Source: an uncultured Clostridia bacterium | GTDB taxonomy: Bacteria > Bacillota > Clostridia > UBA1381 | DNA: 64,000 nucleotides | Direction of reading: 5' to 3' | Assembly (NCBI GenBank): GCA_947591315.1 | Contig: CANQDD010000001.1 | Span: forward strand, 1-64,000 | Shown: piece by piece, positions 28,144 through 37,942 of the stretch | Numbering within the stretch: position 1 is the first letter of the stretch | Layout of the letters: the number at the start of each line of letters is the position of its first letter | The notes under the pieces: generated by a model | What the model was told of the DNA's origin: nothing | The model's input: only the letters and a program-made list of their open reading frames with translations | The model's database searches: none | Position numbers and translations under genes: made by a program

Positions 28144-28593
28144 GTGAGCAAGAATATACTCTTTGTCTGCACAGGCAACACGTGCCGCAGTGCGATGGCT
28201 GCCGCGCTTATGGACAAAATCGCGGCGGAGCAGGATTTGGACGTGCGCATCGAGTCGGCGGGACTTTTCGCCGCGGACGGCGAAAAAGCGAGCGACAACG
28301 CGATAAAAGCGATGATACCGTACGGCATAGACCTCACAAACCACCTGACGCAGCCTGTGACGGAGGATTTAATAAAGCAGTGCGACCTTATTCTCACCAT
28401 GACGGCGGCGCATAAGGCGGTGCTCGAACCGATTGCGGGCGGCAAGGTTTACACGCTGTCGGAGTACGCGCGCGACGGCGGCGACGTGTCCGACCCCTAC
28501 GGCGGCGGACTTGAGGAGTACAACGAGTGCGCGCGCGAAATATACAGCCTGCTCACTGACGTCGCGGAAAGATTAGCGGAAGAAAATGATTGA
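28144..28593 (+). CDS. Low-molecular-weight protein tyrosine/arginine phosphatase family
   Basis: ILFVCTGNTCRSAMAAALM P-loop; DPYGGGLEEYNEC. Confidence 0.92.
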   Translation: MSKNILFVCTGNTCRSAMAAALMDKIAAEQDLDVRIESAGLFAADGEKASDNAIKAMIPYGIDLTNHLTQPVTEDLIKQCDLILTMTAAHKAVLEPIAGGKVYTLSEYARDGGDVSDPYGGGLEEYNECAREIYSLLTDVAERLAEEND

Positions 28594-29035
28594 GATAACG
28601 AGAATGACGCGTGACGACGTGCCCCAAATCGCGGAGCTTGAAAAAATATGCTTCACGCTGCCGTGGTCGGAGAAATCCTTCCGTGACGAAATGGCGAACA
28701 GGCTTGCGATATACTTTACCGCGAAGGATAACGGCAAGTGCGTGGGTTACGCGGGATTTTGGAACGTGTCGGGCGAGGGCGACGTAACAAACGTCGCGGT
28801 GCTGCCCGAATACCGCCGCAGGGGAGTGGGCAGCTCGCTTGTCGCGGAAATGATAAAAACAGCCGAAAAATTAAAGCTTGAAATGCTGACGCTCGAAGTG
28901 CGCAAAAGCAACACGGCGGCACAGAGACTTTACGAAAAATTCGGCTTTGAAATACTCGGAGAGAGGAAACGCTACTACAGCGATAACGGCGAGGACGCAT
29001 ATATAATGACGAGGACGTTCACGCCGAAAGGGTGA
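28586..29035 (+). CDS. rimI: Ribosomal-protein-alanine N-acetyltransferase
   Basis: GNAT with ...[22 protein letters not shown]...[20 protein letters not shown], next to tsaD. Confidence 0.9.
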   Translation: MIEITRMTRDDVPQIAELEKICFTLPWSEKSFRDEMANRLAIYFTAKDNGKCVGYAGFWNVSGEGDVTNVAVLPEYRRRGVGSSLVAEMIKTAEKLKLEMLTLEVRKSNTAAQRLYEKFGFEILGERKRYYSDNGEDAYIMTRTFTPKG

Positions 29036-29039
29036 TAAA

Positions 29040-30041
29040 ATGCTTATACTCGGAATAGAAAGCTCGTGCGACGAGACAGCCGCGGCGGTTACGCGCGACG
29101 GCAGAGAGGTGCTGTCGAGCGTGATAAACACGCAGATAGCCATTCACAAAAAATTCGGCGGTGTAGTGCCGGAGGTCGCGTCGCGGCGGCACATAGAGGT
29201 AATTGACGGCGTGATAGACGAAGCGCTCGGCGAAGCGAACGTGACATTCGACGATATTGACGCTATAGCCGTGACGTACGGCCCCGGTCTTGTCGGCGCG
29301 CTGCTTGTCGGCGTATCGACGGCAAAGGCGCTTGCCTACGCGCTGGGCAAGCCGCTCATACCCGTACATCACATTAAGGGGCATATAACTGCGAATTACG
29401 TCGCGCATAAGGATTTGGAACCGCCGTTCGTGTGTCTTGTCGCGTCGGGCGGTCACAGCCATATCGTGTACGCCGAGGACTACACGCATTATGAAATAAT
29501 GGGCAGAACGCGCGACGACGCGGCGGGCGAGGCGTTCGACAAAATCGCCCGCGTGCTGGGACTGGGTTACCCCGGCGGGCCATTGATAGACAAGCTCGCG
29601 AAGGAGGGCGATCCGAAAGCTGTCGCGTTCCCGCGCGTCAGAATGGACGGCGCGTCGCTCGACTTTTCGTTCAGCGGCGTTAAGACTGCCGTGCTTAACT
29701 ATCTGCACAAGCTCGACCAAAACGGCGAAACGTACGACAAAGCCGATATTGCCGCGAGCTTCCAGGACGCGGTCACGGACGTGCTGTGCGAACATACGAT
29801 TGAAGCGGCGATGATGAAGAACAGCAAAATAATAGCAATAGCCGGCGGCGTCGCGGCAAACAGCGCGCTGCGCGAGAAAATGACGGAGGAAGCGGGGAAG
29901 AAGGGTATACGCGTGCTGTACCCCGAACCGGTGCTGTGTACTGATAACGCGGTGATGATAGCCTGCGCCGGATATTATGAATACCTCGCCGGTACCCGCG
30001 CCGACCTGACACTTAACGCCGTGCCGTCATTGAAGCTGTAG
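29040..30041 (+). CDS. tsaD: tRNA threonylcarbamoyladenosine biosynthesis protein TsaD
   Basis: [53 protein letters not shown]. Confidence 0.97.
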   Translation: MLILGIESSCDETAAAVTRDGREVLSSVINTQIAIHKKFGGVVPEVASRRHIEVIDGVIDEALGEANVTFDDIDAIAVTYGPGLVGALLVGVSTAKALAYALGKPLIPVHHIKGHITANYVAHKDLEPPFVCLVASGGHSHIVYAEDYTHYEIMGRTRDDAAGEAFDKIARVLGLGYPGGPLIDKLAKEGDPKAVAFPRVRMDGASLDFSFSGVKTAVLNYLHKLDQNGETYDKADIAASFQDAVTDVLCEHTIEAAMMKNSKIIAIAGGVAANSALREKMTEEAGKKGIRVLYPEPVLCTDNAVMIACAGYYEYLAGTRADLTLNAVPSLKL

Positions 30042-30060
30042 GGGCGACCATTGGTCGCCC
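30041..30060. repeat. Short palindromic repeat GGGGCGACCATTGGTCGCCC
   Basis: Near-perfect inverted repeat immediately after the tsaD stop. Confidence 0.65.
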
Positions 30061-30069
30061 GTATGAAAG

Positions 30070-30183
30070 GCCCCCTTGTCAAAGGGGGCAGTCACACGTA
30101 GTGTGACTGGGGGATTCCTTTTTAATTTTACAATGAATCCCTCCACCGCCTTCGGCGGTCCCCCTCCCTTTGACAAGGGAGGC
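30070..30183. repeat. MITE-like/palindromic intergenic repeat (GCCCCCTTGTCAAAGGGGGC ... CCTCCCTTTGACAAGGGAGGC)
   Basis: Terminal inverted repeats, nested palindromes (agtcacacgtagtgtgact, accgccttcggcggt) and internal inverted GGGATTC/GAATCCC. Confidence 0.75.
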
Positions 30184-30238
30184 TCACACCGTTAAATCAC
30201 AATTTACACCCCACAAAAAACACGGAGGACACATAACC

Positions 30239-31318
30239 ATGGAAAAACTACACGTAAACTTAGGCGAAAACTCATACGACATAAAATTCACCGACAGCTT
30301 TACCGCGCTGCCGGACGCGATGCGCGAAATAAACGTGCCGAAGAAGCTGCTGATCGTTACCGACACGAACGTCGAAAAGCTGTACGCCGATGAAGTCAAA
30401 GCACTGCTCCGCGAAAACGGTTACGACGCGCAGGTATACGCGTTCCCGGCGGGCGAGGAGCACAAGAGCATGGACGCGATACTCGGTATATGCGCCGCGT
30501 GCATAAATCACGGTCTTGACCGCAAGAGCATGATCGCCGCGCTCGGCGGCGGCGTGGTCGGCGACATGGCGGGTTTTGCCGCGGCGATATACATGCGCGG
30601 CATAGACTTTATCCAGATACCGACGACGCTCCTTTCGCAATCCGACAGTTCCGTCGGCGGCAAGACGGGCATTGACTTTATGGAGAGCAAGAACATATTG
30701 GGCGCGTTCCGTCAGCCGCGCCTTGTGTACATCAACGTGTCAACGCTCAAAACGCTGCCGCGGGAGCAGTTCGTGTCAGGCATGGGCGAGGTCATAAAGC
30801 ACGGAATAATCCGCGACGGCGAATTTTTCAAATATCTCGAACAAAATGCCGACAGCGTTAAGGCATTAAACGCCGATACGCTTATAAAAATGGACAAAAT
30901 AAACTGCTCAATAAAGGCGGCTGTGGTCGAAACGGACGAGAAGGAAAACGGTCTCCGCGCAATACTGAATTTCGGTCACACGATAGGCCACGCGGTAGAA
31001 TCGGCGTTCGACTTCAAAATGACTCACGGCGAATGTGTGGGCTTGGGCATGATAGGCGCGTCATATATAGCGAAAGAGCGCAATATGATAGATATGGAAA
31101 CTCTTTCGCGCATAGAAAAAATACTCACCCTGTACGGCTTCAAAACGCGTGTAAAGCTGCCGCCCGCCGAGACGGTCATTGAATATATGCAAAAGGACAA
31201 GAAAAAAATCGCGGGAAAGCTGAAATTTGTACTGCCGACAAAGATAGGTGAGGTTTTGCAGACAACGGACGTCACGCGCAACGAAATACTTTCCTCGCTC
31301 GAATATATAGGTGAATGA
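30239..31318 (+). CDS. aroB: 3-dehydroquinate synthase
   Basis: DKLGGGVVGDMAGFAAAIYMRG-type motif, TTLLSQSDSSVGGKTGIDF, LNFGHTIGHAVE; true start MEKLHVNLG with ggagga RBS. Confidence 0.95.
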   Translation: MEKLHVNLGENSYDIKFTDSFTALPDAMREINVPKKLLIVTDTNVEKLYADEVKALLRENGYDAQVYAFPAGEEHKSMDAILGICAACINHGLDRKSMIAALGGGVVGDMAGFAAAIYMRGIDFIQIPTTLLSQSDSSVGGKTGIDFMESKNILGAFRQPRLVYINVSTLKTLPREQFVSGMGEVIKHGIIRDGEFFKYLEQNADSVKALNADTLIKMDKINCSIKAAVVETDEKENGLRAILNFGHTIGHAVESAFDFKMTHGECVGLGMIGASYIAKERNMIDMETLSRIEKILTLYGFKTRVKLPPAETVIEYMQKDKKKIAGKLKFVLPTKIGEVLQTTDVTRNEILSSLEYIGE

Positions 31319-31796
31319 TATGCTTTGGCTTGTTATAAGTATACTTACGGCGGCAGCCGACCAAATAACGAAATATCTCGTCGCGTCCAGTATGGCGGTC
31401 GGCGAAACGGCGTTTTCATTGGGACTTTTCGATATAACGTACGTCAGGAACGAGGGCGCGGCGTTTTCGCTCATGTCGGGCAGAATGTCGCTTTTGAGCG
31501 TAATATCTGTCGCGTTCTGCGCGGCGGTCGTTATATGGTGGATAAAGAAGAAACCGACCCACCCCATGCTCTGCACCGCAGTGACGCTTTTGTTTTCGGG
31601 CGCGCTCGGTAACGCTATAGACCGCATAGCGCGCGGGTACGTCGTGGATTTTATCCGCGCGACGTTTGTACACTTTCCGATATTCAACGTAGCCGACATC
31701 GCCATTACCGTTGGCGCGCTGCTGCTCATTGTGTACGAGATATTTTTTAACAAAGAGGATAAATATGAACACGATAACACTGAAGCCGACGGATAA
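31311..31796 (+). CDS. lspA: Signal peptidase II
   Basis: ADQITKYLVA, FDITYVRNEGAAFSLMSG, GNAIDRIARGYVVDFI, FNVADIAI; start may be ATG 31320. Confidence 0.95.
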   Translation: MNDMLWLVISILTAAADQITKYLVASSMAVGETAFSLGLFDITYVRNEGAAFSLMSGRMSLLSVISVAFCAAVVIWWIKKKPTHPMLCTAVTLLFSGALGNAIDRIARGYVVDFIRATFVHFPIFNVADIAITVGALLLIVYEIFFNKEDKYEHDNTEADG

Positions 31797-32682
31797 GCAT
31801 ATCGGCGAACGTCTCGACAAATTCATATCCGACGCTTCCGACCTTTCCAGAAGCTACGCAGCAAGGCTATGCGAGGACGGCTTTGTCACGCTTGCGGGCA
31901 AGCAGCTTACGAAAAAATACAAAATAACGGGCGGCGAGGAAATAACGGTAGCAATGCCCGAACCGGAGGAAATGACGGCGCAGCCCGAGGATATACCGCT
32001 TGATATAGTGTACGAGGACGACGACGTAATAGTCGTGAACAAGCCGCAGGGAATGTGCGTGCACCCCGCCGTCGGCAACGAGAGCGGCACGCTCGTAAAC
32101 GGGCTTATGTATCACTGTAAGGGCTCTTTAAGCGCGATAAACGGCGTGATACGTCCGGGAATAGTGCACCGCATAGACAAGGACACGTCGGGACTTTTAA
32201 TCGCGGCAAAGAACGACAAGGCGCACCTCGCGCTGTCCGGGCAGCTTAAGGAGCGCAAACCGATGCGCAAATACACGGCGCTCGTAAACGGCAATATAAA
32301 AGAGGACGAGGGCACAATAAACAAGCCGATAGCGCGCCACCCTTATGACCGTAAGAAAATGGCAATCGTGCAGGGCGGACGCGAGGCGATAACGCATTTC
32401 AAGGTGCTGGAGCGGTTCGGCAGCTACACGCTCGTAGAATGTACGCTCGAAACGGGACGCACACACCAGATACGCGTCCACATGGCGTCGATCGGTCACA
32501 GCATAGTCGGAGATCCTCTTTACGGAGCAAAAAAAGAAAAATTTTCGCTAAACGGTCAGCTCCTGCACGCGCGGACAATAGGTTTTACCCACCCGTCAAC
32601 GGGTGAAACAATGGAATTTACGAGCGAGCTTCCGGAGCATTTTTGCCGTATTTTGGAAAAGCTCAGAAAAAATACGACATAA
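31765..32682 (+). CDS. RluA/RluD family pseudouridine synthase
   Basis: GIVHRIDKDTSGLLIAAKND; S4-like N-terminus; LETGRTHQIRVHMASIGH. Confidence 0.94.
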   Translation: MNTITLKPTDKHIGERLDKFISDASDLSRSYAARLCEDGFVTLAGKQLTKKYKITGGEEITVAMPEPEEMTAQPEDIPLDIVYEDDDVIVVNKPQGMCVHPAVGNESGTLVNGLMYHCKGSLSAINGVIRPGIVHRIDKDTSGLLIAAKNDKAHLALSGQLKERKPMRKYTALVNGNIKEDEGTINKPIARHPYDRKKMAIVQGGREAITHFKVLERFGSYTLVECTLETGRTHQIRVHMASIGHSIVGDPLYGAKKEKFSLNGQLLHARTIGFTHPSTGETMEFTSELPEHFCRILEKLRKNTT

Positions 32683-32750
32683 TACTTGAATTTTTGCGCG
32701 AAAAAAGCTATACTGTATATAAGTATGTTTAACGGGAGGAAATACATAAA

Positions 32751-33809
32751 ATGAAAAAGCTGTGCGTCATATTCGGCGGCATGTCGCCGGAGCATGACAT
32801 TTCAAGGAAGTCGGTAACTTCCGTACTTAACAATCTCGACAAATCCAAATATGATATATATGTAATAGGCATAACAAAAAAGGGCGCGTGGTATCTCTAC
32901 ACCGGCGATATTAAAAATATAGAAGGCGGCGAGTGGGAGCAGGACACGGCGAATAAGAAAAAGGCGGTCATATCGCCCGACAGCGAGGACAAAGCCATAC
33001 TTGTGTTTGACGAAAACAGTGTGGAAAAAATACATACAGACGTCATTTTTCCTGTGCTTCACGGCGAGTACGGCGAGGACGGAACGGTTCAGGGGCTTTT
33101 CGAGCTTTCGGGTATACCGTACGTGGGAGCGGGCGTCATGGCGTCGGCGAACGGCATGGACAAAACCTCGTCAAAAATTGTGTTTGAAAGCGCGGGCATA
33201 CCGCAGGCTGACTGGGTGGTCGTAAACAAAAACGACGACTTCGAGGGAAAAATGAACGAGATAGAAAACCGTCTCGGCTATCCGTGCTTTGTAAAACCCG
33301 CGAGAACCGGCTCGTCGGTCGGCGTGGGCAAGGCGCACGACAGAGCGGAGCTAAAGGCCGCGCTTGAAAACGCGGCAAAGTTTGACAGGAAAATTCTTGT
33401 TGAGGAAAACATAGACGGACGCGAGGTGGAATGTGCCGTACTCGGCAACGACGACGTGAAGGCTGCGACGGTCGGCGAAATAATGCCGACGGTCGAGTTT
33501 TACGATTTCGACGCGAAGTACAACGACAATTCCACAAAGCTCCAGATACCGGCAGACCTTCCCGAAGAAACGATAGAACAGATAAGAGAGTACGCGGTAC
33601 GCGCGTTTAAGGCGCTTGACGGTGACGGACTGTCGAGAGTTGACTTCTTTGTGAGGAACTCCGACGGAAAGGTGCTGTTAAACGAAATAAACACACTGCC
33701 GGGCTTTACAAATATAAGCATGTATCCGAAGCTGTGGGGCGCCGTAGGCATAGAATACGGCGAGCTTCTGGACAGACTGATAGAGCTTGCGCTCGAAAGG
33801 GTTAAATAA
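32751..33809 (+). CDS. ddl: D-alanine--D-alanine ligase
   Basis: FGGMSPEHDISRKS, FPVLHGEYGEDGTVQGL, KPARTGSSVGVGKA, NEINTLPGFT. Confidence 0.96.
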   Translation: MKKLCVIFGGMSPEHDISRKSVTSVLNNLDKSKYDIYVIGITKKGAWYLYTGDIKNIEGGEWEQDTANKKKAVISPDSEDKAILVFDENSVEKIHTDVIFPVLHGEYGEDGTVQGLFELSGIPYVGAGVMASANGMDKTSSKIVFESAGIPQADWVVVNKNDDFEGKMNEIENRLGYPCFVKPARTGSSVGVGKAHDRAELKAALENAAKFDRKILVEENIDGREVECAVLGNDDVKAATVGEIMPTVEFYDFDAKYNDNSTKLQIPADLPEETIEQIREYAVRAFKALDGDGLSRVDFFVRNSDGKVLLNEINTLPGFTNISMYPKLWGAVGIEYGELLDRLIELALERVK

Positions 33810-34618
33810 TGAATAATAAGAGCATAGGCGTTTTCGACTCGGGACTGGGCGGACTCACCGCCGTAAAGCAGATAATGCAGGAGCTTCCGAACGAAAACAT
33901 CATATATTTCGGCGACACCGGCAGAGTGCCTTACGGTACGCGCTCGCGCGACACGATTTTGAAGTACACGCGCGGCGACATACGTTTTTTGAAAACGTTC
34001 GACGTTAAAATAATCGTCATAGCCTGCGGTACGGCTTCAAGCGCGGCGCTGCCGATGATAAAAAACGAGTTTGATGTTCCCATAGTCGGCGTAATCGACG
34101 CCGCCGTTTATGCGGCGGTAAGAGCCACAAAAAACGGCAAAATCGGCGTAATAGGCACGTCGGGAACGATAAAAAGCGGCGAGTACGAAAAGCAGATAAA
34201 GGCTTACGATGGCAATATGGAGGTGTACTCCAAGGCGTGTCCGATGTTTGTGCCGCTCGTTGAAAACGGCTACTTCGACGCGCCGGTGACGAAGCTCATT
34301 GTCGAGGAATACCTTGAGGAAATACGCTCAAAGGGCGTCGATACGCTTATACTCGGCTGTACGCATTACCCGCTGCTTGCGAAAACGATAGGTGAGTACA
34401 TGGGAGACGGCGTTACGCTCATAAATTCGGGCGCAGAAGTCGCGAAGTACCTCAAAAAAAAATTCGACCGTGAAATGATGCATTCCTCCGTCACCGACGA
34501 GGAGCAGTACCGCTACTATGTGAGCGATGACATTTCAAGCTTTGAGGAACTCGGCGGTATTTTCCTTGAACGGGAAATAAACGGACAGGTGAGTAAAATT
34601 GACATTGAAAAATACTGA
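33809..34618 (+). CDS. murI: Glutamate racemase
   Basis: IGVFDSGLGGLTAVKQI, IACGTASS, LILGCTHYPLL. Confidence 0.96.
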   Translation: MNNKSIGVFDSGLGGLTAVKQIMQELPNENIIYFGDTGRVPYGTRSRDTILKYTRGDIRFLKTFDVKIIVIACGTASSAALPMIKNEFDVPIVGVIDAAVYAAVRATKNGKIGVIGTSGTIKSGEYEKQIKAYDGNMEVYSKACPMFVPLVENGYFDAPVTKLIVEEYLEEIRSKGVDTLILGCTHYPLLAKTIGEYMGDGVTLINSGAEVAKYLKKKFDREMMHSSVTDEEQYRYYVSDDISSFEELGGIFLEREINGQVSKIDIEKY

Positions 34619-35030
34619 TAAAGAGTATAAAATAGTAGTCAGGAACATACAGACGATAGACGGCGAGCAAAACGTTATCGAAGAAACCGCGCTCGGCAGC
34701 TTTCGTGAAAAAAACGGCAAGCAGTACATAACGTACCAAACCGAAGAAACCGATGAAAGCGAGAGCGTCTCGTCAATACTCATACTTGACGGCGACAGTC
34801 TTACAATAAGACGGCGCGGAAGCACAGGCTCATCGATGATATACAGAGCGGGACACACATATTCGTTCCCGTACGCAACGCCGTACGGCACGATAGACAT
34901 GGAGCTTGAAACGGACAGGCTTATATCATATCTGTCCGAGCGTGGCGGCACGATTGAGCTTTTATATACGCTTACGATACAAGGCGAAAAATACTTTAAC
35001 AATATGAAAATTACGGTTACAAAGGGGTAG
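34599..35030 (+). CDS. DUF1934-like beta-barrel protein
   Basis: NVIEETALGSFREKNGKQYITYQTEETDES...LEMETDRLISYLSERGGTIELLYTLTIQGE-type pattern. Confidence 0.75.
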   Translation: MTLKNTDKEYKIVVRNIQTIDGEQNVIEETALGSFREKNGKQYITYQTEETDESESVSSILILDGDSLTIRRRGSTGSSMIYRAGHTYSFPYATPYGTIDMELETDRLISYLSERGGTIELLYTLTIQGEKYFNNMKITVTKG

Positions 35031-35035
35031 GAACT

Positions 35036-36487
35036 ATGAAGATGAAAAAGATTGCGGCGATTATACTGGCTGTTTCGATGCTTTCTTCCGCGTCCGTTTC
35101 CGCGGCGCCGGAGAAAACAACTGATCCCGAAATAGACTACAGCGGCGAATACATGGCGTATGACCAGATAGCCGACTATATATCGAAGCTTTACATAGAC
35201 GAGTACAGCAAGGATTATATAATTGAGCAGGGGTTGTCTGAGTATTTGCGCGGCGATGACGACAGGCTCGTGCAGCTTCTAAAGGACACGCTCGGAAGTC
35301 TTGACGAGTACAGCGAATTTTACACCGCAGAGGAGTATAAGCAGTTCGAGGACGATCTTTCCCACCTGTCTTACGGAATCGGAATAGCCATGAGGGAAAA
35401 CGAGGACGGACTGTTTGAGGTGACGGACTTTGCCGAGGATAACGATAACGCGAAAAACGCGGGCATAGAAATAGGCGACATAATCACGAAGGTGGACGGT
35501 GTGTCGGTGCGCGGCATAGGTATGGATGCGGTGCGCGGCATGGTAGTCGGAGATGAAGGCACCAACGTCATAATCACGGTGCTGCGCGGGGACGATGAAA
35601 AGGATATAACGGTTACGCGCGGCGTTTCGGTGAGTATGGGTACAGTTGACGCGCAGATATATGACGGTAATATAGGATACATCAGAATTTACTCATTCGG
35701 CGTGGACACCGACGAGGAATTTACGGATGCGCTCAATTTCATGCGCGATAATGACGTAAAAAAAATTATGCTTGATTTGCGTGACAACGGCGGCGGCGTG
35801 ACCGCCACGGTTATTGCCATAGCGCAGCAGATAGTGCCAAAGGGAAAAATAATCGACATGAAGTTCAGACTTCCGTCCGACAACGCGACATACACCTCAA
35901 CACTCGCGAAAAAGGAATTTGACTTTGCGGTGCTTGTAAACGAATATACCGCGTCTGCGTCGGAGATACTTGCCAGCGCGCTTCAGGACTCGAAAGCGGG
36001 CACGCTTATCGGTACGACTACTTTCGGCAAGGCTGTCGTACAGAACATATATCCTCTGCAAAACGGCTCGATAATAAAGCTCACTGCGGGAGAATATATT
36101 ACGCGCAACGGCAAGGAGATAAACAAGATTGGTCTTACGCCCGACAAATATGTTGAAAACGAGGTTTCAAAGTTTGACTCGTCGGAGTATACACAGTTTG
36201 ACTACAATACGAACATATCGCTCGGACAGTCGCATCCGAACGTGAAGGCGGCAAAAGAGAGATTGACGCTTATGGGCAAATATGACGGTGAAATAAACGA
36301 GTTGTTTGACGAGGAATTTTACGACACGGTCAAAGTATTCCAGAGCATGAACGATATTTTCTCATACGGAGTGCTTGACGCGCCGACCATGAAGATGATT
36401 GAAAGTCTCATTTCCGAATATGATATGGTTAAGGATTTGCAATTTGAAGAGGCATACAAAATGCTTGGCGGTGTATTGGATAAATAA
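35036..36487 (+). CDS. S41 family C-terminal processing peptidase with PDZ and peptidoglycan-binding domains
   Basis: Signal peptide; PDZ region; LDLRDNGGGV, VNEYTASASEILASALQDSKAGTLIGTTTFGKAVVQ. Confidence 0.94.
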   Translation: MKMKKIAAIILAVSMLSSASVSAAPEKTTDPEIDYSGEYMAYDQIADYISKLYIDEYSKDYIIEQGLSEYLRGDDDRLVQLLKDTLGSLDEYSEFYTAEEYKQFEDDLSHLSYGIGIAMRENEDGLFEVTDFAEDNDNAKNAGIEIGDIITKVDGVSVRGIGMDAVRGMVVGDEGTNVIITVLRGDDEKDITVTRGVSVSMGTVDAQIYDGNIGYIRIYSFGVDTDEEFTDALNFMRDNDVKKIMLDLRDNGGGVTATVIAIAQQIVPKGKIIDMKFRLPSDNATYTSTLAKKEFDFAVLVNEYTASASEILASALQDSKAGTLIGTTTFGKAVVQNIYPLQNGSIIKLTAGEYITRNGKEINKIGLTPDKYVENEVSKFDSSEYTQFDYNTNISLGQSHPNVKAAKERLTLMGKYDGEINELFDEEFYDTVKVFQSMNDIFSYGVLDAPTMKMIESLISEYDMVKDLQFEEAYKMLGGVLDK

Positions 36488-36492
36488 TTCGG

Positions 36493-36528
36493 CGAATAAT
36501 GCCCCCGAACGATTGTTCGGGGGTATTT
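36493..36528 (+). terminator. Terminator after the S41 peptidase gene
   Basis: aatgCCCCCGAACgattGTTCGGGGGtatttt. Confidence 0.85.
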
Positions 36529-36624
36529 TGCGTTTTGCGGTAAAAGTACAGGCTCATCTGCGTCCGCGCCGGCATATAATAACAGAGCGAGACATAAATA
36601 TAGACATGGAAAGGAAAGGTTAAT

Positions 36625-36849
36625 ATGAACAGATTTGAGCAGCTTTTGCAGGACTTTGACCAAAACCAGCTTCGGGAGATAAACAGATTTCTCCAGAGCG
36701 CCGACGGAAAAAGACTGAAAAATCAAATTTCAAACGCCGACAAAGACCGTCTGATACGTGAGTTTTCAAAGCTCGACGAGACGGAGATACAAAAGCGTAT
36801 CGCGGGACTAAAAGCTTCGGACATCAAAAAAATAATGAAAAATATGTGA
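36625..36849 (+). CDS. Small hypothetical protein (helical)
   Basis: 74-aa ORF with upstream gaaaggaaaggtta RBS-like sequence. Confidence 0.6.
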   Translation: MNRFEQLLQDFDQNQLREINRFLQSADGKRLKNQISNADKDRLIREFSKLDETEIQKRIAGLKASDIKKIMKNM

Positions 36850-36850
36850 G

Positions 36851-37159
36851 GTGTTTAAGATGGCTGACATATCCGAAACAATTAAAAGCCTGCTTGACAG
36901 CGACGCGGGCGACTCTATAAAGAGCATGGTAAGCTCTCTTTCGTCCGGCGGCGGCAAGACGCCCGACGCGGACAGTCTTGCGTCACTCGGACAGCTTAAA
37001 AATATCGCGGAAAATCTTGCGAATAATCATTCCGATCCGAGAACAAATCTGCTGTTGTCTCTTAAGCCGTACATGCACGGCGGCAGACGGCAGACGATAG
37101 ACGGCATGGTGAAAATGATAGGCGCGGTAAATATCATAAGGGCGATGGGATACAAATAA
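36851..37159 (+). CDS. Small hypothetical protein
   Basis: 102-aa ORF; probable start is the MADISE methionine. Confidence 0.6.
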   Translation: MFKMADISETIKSLLDSDAGDSIKSMVSSLSSGGGKTPDADSLASLGQLKNIAENLANNHSDPRTNLLLSLKPYMHGGRRQTIDGMVKMIGAVNIIRAMGYK

Positions 37160-37180
37160 GCGCGGAAGGGGAGGAGCGGA

Positions 37181-37456
37181 ATGTACAGAACTTACAGCTA
37201 TAAGGATATGCCGGTCGTCAGGCGGCAGGAACAGCGTACGGGGGACACTAAAAATGAGCATGCAGGGGACACTAAACCACGAAACGGGGACACTAAAATC
37301 AAAAGCGGGGACACTAAAATCAAATCGATTTTAGGTGACCTTTCGAGCGATGAAATAATCATTCTCGCCGTCGCGTTCATACTTCTCGCGGACGGCTGCG
37401 ACGACAAGCTGCTTATAGCCGCGCTCGCGTTTCTGTTTATTTCCGAGAGACTGTAG
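37181..37456 (+). CDS. Small protein with GDTK repeat linker and C-terminal hydrophobic helix
   Basis: MYRTYSYKDMPVVRRQE...GDTKNEHAGDTKPRNGDTKIKSGDTKIKS...IIILAVAFILLADG. Confidence 0.65.
   Translation: MYRTYSYKDMPVVRRQEQRTGDTKNEHAGDTKPRNGDTKIKSGDTKIKSILGDLSSDEIIILAVAFILLADGCDDKLLIAALAFLFISERL
37241..37318 (+). repeat. Four direct copies of GGGGACACTAAA (37241, 37265, 37286, 37307), spaced 24/21/21 nt
   Basis: Exact 12-mers read from the sequence; same motif at 7236 and 63307. Confidence 0.92.
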
Positions 37457-37518
37457 TATAATTTTCCGCGAAATGTAAATAATAACACTATGATAACAAA
37501 ACGCCACGGAGGACGGAT

Positions 37519-37905
37519 ATGGTATACGAGCCTAAATTCTACAGATGCGCGGAATGCGGAGCGATTTTGGAAGCGATAACGCCGCAGTGCTGCGACGAGC
37601 TTTACTGCTGCGGACACGAAACGCAGCTTATGCGCGCCAATGAGCTAAGCGAGCTTAAAGAAAAGCACATGCCGATAGTTACGCGCGGTGATAAAAGTCT
37701 GACCGTAAGCGTGGGCGGCACGCTGCACCCGATGAGCGGCGAGCACAGCATATTGTGGATAGAGGTAAAGAGTAAGTACCGAACCCGCCGAGTTATGCTG
37801 AAAAAGGGCGACGATCCGGTAGTCACATTCAAAATCCCGATAAACATACCCGTAAAGGTTTATTCCTACTGCAATAAACATGGGTTATGGAAAGCGACTG
37901 CATAA
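37519..37905 (+). CDS. Desulfoferrodoxin (superoxide reductase)
   Basis: FYRCAECGAILEAI...CCGHE; EKHMPIV, GGTLHPMSGEHSILWIE, YSYCNKHGLWKA. Confidence 0.95.
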   Translation: MVYEPKFYRCAECGAILEAITPQCCDELYCCGHETQLMRANELSELKEKHMPIVTRGDKSLTVSVGGTLHPMSGEHSILWIEVKSKYRTRRVMLKKGDDPVVTFKIPINIPVKVYSYCNKHGLWKATA

Positions 37906-37906
37906 A

Positions 37907-37937
37907 AAACAGAGCGTCACAGGCGCTCTGTTTTTAT
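37907..37937. terminator. Terminator between the SOR and convergent GH2 genes
   Basis: aaaaACAGAGCGtcacagGCGCTCTGTtttt. Confidence 0.85.
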
Positions 37938-37942
37938 GTGTT

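Noticed and set aside
37241-37318. Possible CRISPR array
   Set aside because: Repeats are only 12 bp, spacers 9-12 bp, all in one coding frame, and no cas genes are present.
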